A stretch of 64,000 nucleotides of DNA. It comes from Siderastrea siderea (taxonomy: Eukaryota; Cnidaria; Anthozoa; Scleractinia; Rhizangiidae). The stretch spans positions 49,567,533 through 49,631,532 of the forward strand of contig OZ034967.1 in NCBI GenBank assembly GCA_964030785.1. Reading direction: 5' to 3'. Below are positions 59,380-64,000 of this stretch, piece after piece. The position numbers and the translations under genes are program-made. Under the pieces are notes generated by a model, which was not told where the DNA came from, made no database searches, and saw nothing but the letters and a program-made list of their open reading frames with translations. Numbering within the stretch: the stretch's first letter is position 1; every line of letters starts with the position of its first letter.

Positions 59380-59890
59380 TCGTAACTCTCGTTGGGGCCC
59401 TCTTAACCTCCCGTTCGACAGCTTTTCACTGACTCGACAAATTTTCCAATTTTTGCAGATTTTACAATTTTTGCAGTTCTCACAAAAATCGCAGTTCTTG
59501 TCCGGGCCCTCTCAACCTCTCCTTCTACAGGTTTTTACTGACTCGACCAATTTTCCAATTTTTCGCAGATTTTACAATAATCACAATTCTTGCAGTTTCG
59601 GCAGGAATCGCCGACCTTGTTGGGGCCCTTTTGACAGGCTTACATCCACTCAACGATTTTTTCCAATTTTTCGCAGATTTTACAATAATCGCAATTTTCG
59701 CAGTTTTGGCAAAAATCACAGACCTTGTCGGGGCCCACTGACAAGTTTACATCGACTCAACGATTTTTCCAATTTTTTGCAGATTTTACAATAATCACAG
59801 TTTTCGCAGAAATCGCGGACCTTGTCGGGGCCCTCTTTGACAGGTTTACATCGACTCGATGATTTTTCCAATTTTTGGCAAAAATTGAGA
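59380..59890. repeat. Minisatellite, four to five units of 98-117 bases
   Basis: Each unit contains a GGGGCCCTC-like block, GACTCGAC/GACTCAAC, TTTTCCAATTTTT, GCAGATTTTACAAT and AAATCGC. Units start near 59393, 59503, 59620, 59730 and 59828. The 177-residue frame across it (59261-59794) is just the repeat translated. Confidence 0.85.
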
Positions 59891-60177
59891 TTTTCGTAGC
59901 TGCGTGCAAACCTGGACATATCTCCCCTCACGAACCTCGGTGAAGGTCTGCCGCAATTGAGATTCCATGGTGGCATCTTTGTGTTCACGCAATGATAGAT
60001 GCCTGGTTAGAGTTGTTTTAAAATTTGTACAGACCTTATCACTTGAGAAAGGGTTTTTCTTTTTACCCAAGCAAAAAAATTACAAAACATAGCTTGATTT
60101 TCTTATCTCAACCGCGTGTTCTTTCAGCCAGTTTGCCTGAAAATTGCGGCTTTTGTTAGACATTTTTCCCACTTAGG

Positions 60178-60954
60178 GGCCTCGCTACACGACCCCGGGC
60201 TGGTTTCTAACCCAGGTTCAATCACCACCGAAATTTACATTACACGAGCGCAAGTTCCTGAGTACAAGAAGAGGGTCAATCCAACACGGGGCTGACCGGG
60301 CTGACCAGGGTCAGCTCCGTGTTGGATTGCTCAGTTCAAGTCTTGCTCTGCTCATTTAAAAGTCTAGTTTGCCTGTAAGGAAAATGGCAACGGGAAGTCA
60401 TCAATTTGCCTTGATGCTTTCAGCTATTTTGCCAGTGTTGTCTGCTTGTGTACAGCTACATGAGGTTTTGCTGATGATGATTATGTATCAGCAGCAACAG
60501 CTTCAAGTAACTCATCATCAGATAATTTTGGATATAGAGAAAATAGCCACAAAGCTACGCCAAGTAAACAAAGGGCGAAGGAAAAAACAACGTGTTTGGG
60601 TTAAACCTGGTCACACAGAGCAATGGTGGATTAATTTGTGGACTGGTGTATTAGGGGAAGAAGAGTGGCATTTAAATCTAAGGATAAGGCCATCTTGCTT
60701 CTCGAAATCTGCGCATGAGCATACTAATGTTGTATGTATAAATCATGTCATTCACGTGATCCCGCTGAGTGTTCGTATGAGAAAATATGGAAAATTTCAA
60801 CCCTATTAGCCAGGTCAACCCGGGTCTCAAAAAGGGTTACCCGGCAAGAAGGGTTGACCCGGGTTGGAAGCATTTTTCTTATTAACGCTTACAGAAGATT
60901 GACTGAAGAAGGGTTACCCATTGCGGTGATTCAACCCGGGTTAGAGACCAGCCC
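60178..60954 (+). mobile_element. Harbinger-derived non-autonomous element
   Basis: The inner left terminus GGGCTGGTTTCTAACCCAGG (60197 on), followed by TTCAATCACC, matches the reverse complement of the right end (GGGCTGGTCTCTAACCCGGG, then TTGAATCACC). Inside is an ORF (60369-60809) with [20 protein letters not shown], then [15 protein letters not shown]. That resembles the N-terminal region of PIF/Harbinger (HARBI1-like) transposases, but the nuclease domain is missing. A hairpin (60275-60330) and repeated GGGTTACCC/GGGTTGACCC blocks fill the rest. Confidence 0.65.
60275..60330. repeat. Hairpin inside the Harbinger-derived element
   Basis: GCAATCCAACACGGAGCTGAC-like arms (left 60275-60297, right 60308-60330) pair around CGGGCTGACCA. 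Confidence 0.75.
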
Positions 60955-61483
60955 TAGAGGATTTGTATTACCATCACCTTCAACTTCTTTAACCCTCAAG
61001 TCGTCCTGATCTTTGTCTTTTTCAGTTTTTCCATTTCTTTCGCTGCCAAAATAGCTGGAGTTTTTCCGCTTAGAAATTTTGTTGAAAGGTCACGAAAGGT
61101 CTGCACGTCATGTTACAGCACAAAGTCAGTCAAACGTGAAGCTGGCAATCGTGCAAATATCTGTGGTATTTTCAAATATGGTGATGTTTTACAACATTTT
61201 TGTGTCACGTCTGTGGTGTGTTCTTCAATGGCAAATCAACTTTATCTGTTTTTATATATATATATATTTTATGGACAATAACTTTATTTGGTCATTCATA
61301 CTCACTTTATCCAAAGATGGGAAAATGTATGGGAAAGTTCAAAACAGCGTTTGAATTTTACAAACCGGAAATTTTTATTGTGGGGGAGAATTTTGGTGCA
61401 GCAACCAAATTTTAAGGGACAAATCGTCACCAAAGCGTGAAAATTTTGCAACTATGCGCTCTGACTCAAACCTTGGGAGAAGC
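60955..61483. other. Stretch with no recognised feature
   Basis: Short frames only (61079-61354); a TATATA run at 61255-61266. Confidence 0.4.
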
Positions 61484-61738
61484 AGGGATGGCACAGTGGT
61501 GAGAGCACTAGCCTCCCACCAATGTGGCCCAGGTTCAATTCCCGGACCCGGACCTTTGGGTTGAATTTTTTGTCGGTTCTCGTCCTTGCTCCGAGGGTTT
61601 TGCTCTGGATCCTCTGGTTTTTCCTCCCTCCTCAAAAATCAACATTTCCAAATTCCAATTCGATCTGGAATTCGTGGGCCACAGATTTATCAGCTGAAAA
61701 CTGTTTAGTGTCACCCTCATTAAACAAAGGTGGTACTT
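61484..61738 (+). mobile_element. tRNA-derived SINE
   Basis: The head GGGATGGCACAGTGGTGAGA contains a pol III A box, and GGTTCAATTCC (61533) is the B box. The anticodon-loop position reads CCC (Gly-like). The body includes CTTGCTCCGAGGGTTTTGCT, TCCTCTGGTTTTTCCTCCCT, AAAATCAACATTTCCAAATT and CCAATTCGATCTGGAATTCG, which I recognise as a body type recurrent in cnidarian tRNA-SINEs. Plus orientation. Confidence 0.75.
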
Positions 61739-63260
61739 AAGGGTGAAGGTGCAAAAATGTTTTTTCTTGTTATTTCGCTTATTGTGTAGCTGGTGTGTTA
61801 TGTTGTTATTTACAAAATAACGCTAGTTTCCGAGAAAGAGAGGGTTGAAATGCGTCGTAAGGTACGCCATTTTGAGCTGCCATTTTGGAGTTTTTCTGCG
61901 TAGACTCCCTTCCGGTCTCACACACAGCTGGATGTCTTTGAATCTACAGCAGGCAAAGTTGAAGGTATTGAGAGCAAACAAAAATAGATAACGACAAGCT
62001 TTATCAACTAGAGTACGAAGAGACTTTTTTGTGATATTTTGATGTCTCGCGTGTTAGATAAATGCAAGCTTAGTTTATCATAGCAATACACAACAAGGTG
62101 AAAAGCGTGCCTCATGTTCCTGCAGCAAGGAAAAGTTGACAAATCAAATAAGGTACATCACAATTGCCGGTCACAACTACATCATGCTACAAGTATTACC
62201 CTTGTACACAAACTCGTCTTTCATCAAAGTAACTCCATTTTTATTCAAACCGGTCAGATCTTCAGTGAGGGGGACATTAAGGCATACAGTATTGTGGTTT
62301 CAGGCCATTTTTGTTGCAACATTTCTGTATTTTCAATCTTTCGGTCGGTATGATCCTGCAATTGTAAATGCTTTTCGATAACGTGTTAATTTTTTACATG
62401 GTAGTGTGGTTTTTGTCGCCGTTTCCCACTTCTTGCACTCTTCAGATTCTACGCATACAAGCCAGCTGGGATATTATGTCTACATACTGTATTTGATTGT
62501 ACAAATTGAATGGAACTTCTCTTGAGTGCTGTAAATACAAGAGAATGTCAACGTTTTCACAGGATGTTTCACTTCCCTTTCACAGTCCATTCAACAAGAA
62601 AAATTGTTGATGTGATAAACGAAAGAAAAACTGTTTCAATAGAATCTCTTGTGCCGAGGAAACCAAGCGCCCACGTGAATACTAAATAGCTTCCTTGAAC
62701 AGGTGCAACATACATGTGTAGTGGCTTGTGCGCATTGTTACCTCTGACAAAAAGATCACAGGTTCATTATTTATCGTGGTTGCCAGGGACTCAGCAGTTG
62801 TTACACGCTTAAAATATGTCATTTTCCTTGTTTCTTACATGAAATGAGTGTCCCAGAAGGCACTGCAGCTGATAACACAGAAAACAAACATGGTGGACGA
62901 GAGTTGAGCAAACAAAAGTTTAAAAATGCGGAAAATTCGACGGATTTTCAGCACGTTTGAGGTGAAAATACAAATATTTTCCACACATTTTAATCAATTC
63001 TGCTGAAAGTTGCCAGAGTTAAACACAAATGGAGCTATTTTCCCTGACTTTGCTGCCATTTCTCGTTGCATTGGATCGATGTTGCGGTGTGTCACGTGCC
63101 TAGTTTAGAGATGTTTGATATTTTTATCGTAAATTTCTACCTGGATGGCAGCTAGGTCACACAAGAATCCTTTTTTTAAGTGTTTGATAGTGCCATAAGA
63201 AAGCATTCAACTTAAAAAAAAACGAAGAAAATAATTATTAATTTGAGTCACTTTAAGGTG
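61739..63260. other. Stretch with no recognised feature
   Basis: Short overlapping frames at 62114-62381 show no domain and no clear splice context. Nothing else seen. Confidence 0.45.
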
Positions 63261-63264
63261 TTAA

Positions 63265-63665
63265 GACGGATTCCGCTCAACGTTCGAGCAATAAGTGCAA
63301 AAAATATTTACCAAAAAACTACTCATAGCATGGTAACATTTTAAATGCTATTTGAAACATCTCACTCTAGTTCACTTGCCCAAGTGACCCCGCGATGAAA
63401 TTCTCAAGCATTCTCAAGAAAATTAATTTCAAATCTCGTAAAAGTATGCTAAAAACGGGCGCCATTTTGTTTTGAACTGACATGAAGCGTCTTTTTAATT
63501 GAAATATTGATAACTTTAAATCCAATTTTCTCTCGCGGGGTCAGCTTGGGAGCAAAAGTAACGATAAGTTCTTCTTATCTGTTCTCAAAATGTGACAGTG
63601 CTGCAAGTATTTTTTTGGTAACTTAATTTTTGCACTTACTGCTCGAACGTTGAGCGGAAATCGTC
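63265..63665. mobile_element. Foldback element inserted in TTAA
   Basis: The left arm GACGGATTCCGCTCAACGTT, then CGAGCAATAAGTGCAAAAA, is matched in reverse complement at the right end (GACGATTTCCGCTCAACGTT, CGAGCAGTAAGTGCAAAAA). Both ends abut TTAA (63261-63264, 63666-63669), the target duplication of piggyBac-type elements. The whole is 401 bases; inner CCCCGCGATGAAA/TCTCGCGGGG also pair. No ORF. Confidence 0.8.
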
Positions 63666-63669
63666 TTAA

Positions 63670-64000
63670 TTTTCACACCTTCCTGACGGGAAATTAAACT
63701 TTTTGATTTCAACAAATTCGGATTTTATGTTAAAAATAACCTTGGGTGAGGGCAATCAGAAATTCCAAAGAAGTCGACAACTTACTTCAAAATTGGTTCT
63801 TTTTTGGCGCATTTGACCCGTAAGTTCCCCTAAGTTTTTTCCTCTGATTGCACCAAGTAAAGTGAGCAGAAGGGGGAGCAGGTGGCTGCACATTTGTCAA
63901 ACTTTTCAAGAGTTCTGTGTGTGAACAAAGTGCAACTCAGAGAAAAAAACTTTGGGCAATGTTCTTTGAATAAACTGAAGGTACCATGAAAACGGCCCAA
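63670..64000. other. End of window, nothing recognised
   Basis: No exon or repeat recognised. Confidence 0.4.

Noticed and set aside
59261..59794. 177-residue repetitive ORF (FRRFYNN units)
   Set aside because: It follows the 98-117-base minisatellite; the repeat period drifts and no splice or start context supports a protein.
59380..59890. Possible CRISPR-like array
   Set aside because: Units are continuous diverged minisatellite repeats without unique spacers, in a eukaryotic setting.
62114..62381. Two overlapping plus-strand ORFs of about 80 residues
   Set aside because: No recognisable domain, no splice support, and neither frame looks more protein-like than the other.

Overview
This is a eukaryotic, AT-rich, intron-rich and heavily transposon-loaded window. 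The mix of Ginger, BEL/Pao, Penelope-like, RTE-like, Harbinger, hAT and mariner-like remnants, tRNA-derived SINEs and a SAMD9-type gene suggests a marine invertebrate, most likely an anthozoan cnidarian such as a stony coral or sea anemone. That assignment is inference from overall character, not from a marker gene.

Only one protein-coding locus can be supported, all on the + strand. Its core is a single 5.7 kb exon (50316-56062) encoding a SAMD9/SAMD9L-like protein: two SAM domains, a Schlafen-like AlbA_2 domain, a central possibly SIR2-like region, a STAND-like P-loop NTPase, a TPR-like helical region and a C-terminal OB-fold-like region. Upstream, at 2290-34285, lies a chain of small + strand exons with good splice sites and mutually compatible phases (2290-2342, 2576-2632, 2889-2948, tentative 6721-6801, 9105-9248, 9687-10010, 15654-15880, 16582-16735, 21326-21416, 21670-21744, 34217-34285). 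They encode the C-terminal half of an RRM fold, a very basic Lys/Arg-rich segment, a ubiquitin-like domain and two related acidic linker cassettes. The last cassette ends in phase 1, which is the phase the acceptor at 50316 needs. I therefore propose one gene of about 54 kb coding for RRM - basic region - Ubl - acidic cassettes - SAM-SAM - SAMD9 core, with its 5' end outside the window or not recognised. The alternative is a separate SAMD9-like gene starting at ATG 50327 behind an RRM/Ubl gene whose last exon was not found.

The introns hold the transposons. A Ginger-type DNA transposon (18277-20988, TSD CATA) splits the Ubl-coding exons and carries an interstitial telomeric array. The 12.5 kb intron 21745-34216 holds a nest: an hAT-like element inside a mariner-like element (23027-25000), and an RTE-like LINE interrupted by a second mariner-like element (25345-27615). 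SINEs follow, with a Penelope-like fragment just beyond, itself interrupted by a TIR element (35356-36634). The 16 kb intron before the SAMD9 exon holds a decayed BEL/Pao retrotransposon (about 40734-47200) with an inverted gag fragment and a Crypton-like insertion, then a second Penelope-like fragment (47660-48430, minus). Downstream of the gene are minisatellites, a Harbinger-derived element, a SINE and a foldback element in TTAA. No bacterial-type genes, rRNA or CRISPR array were seen.
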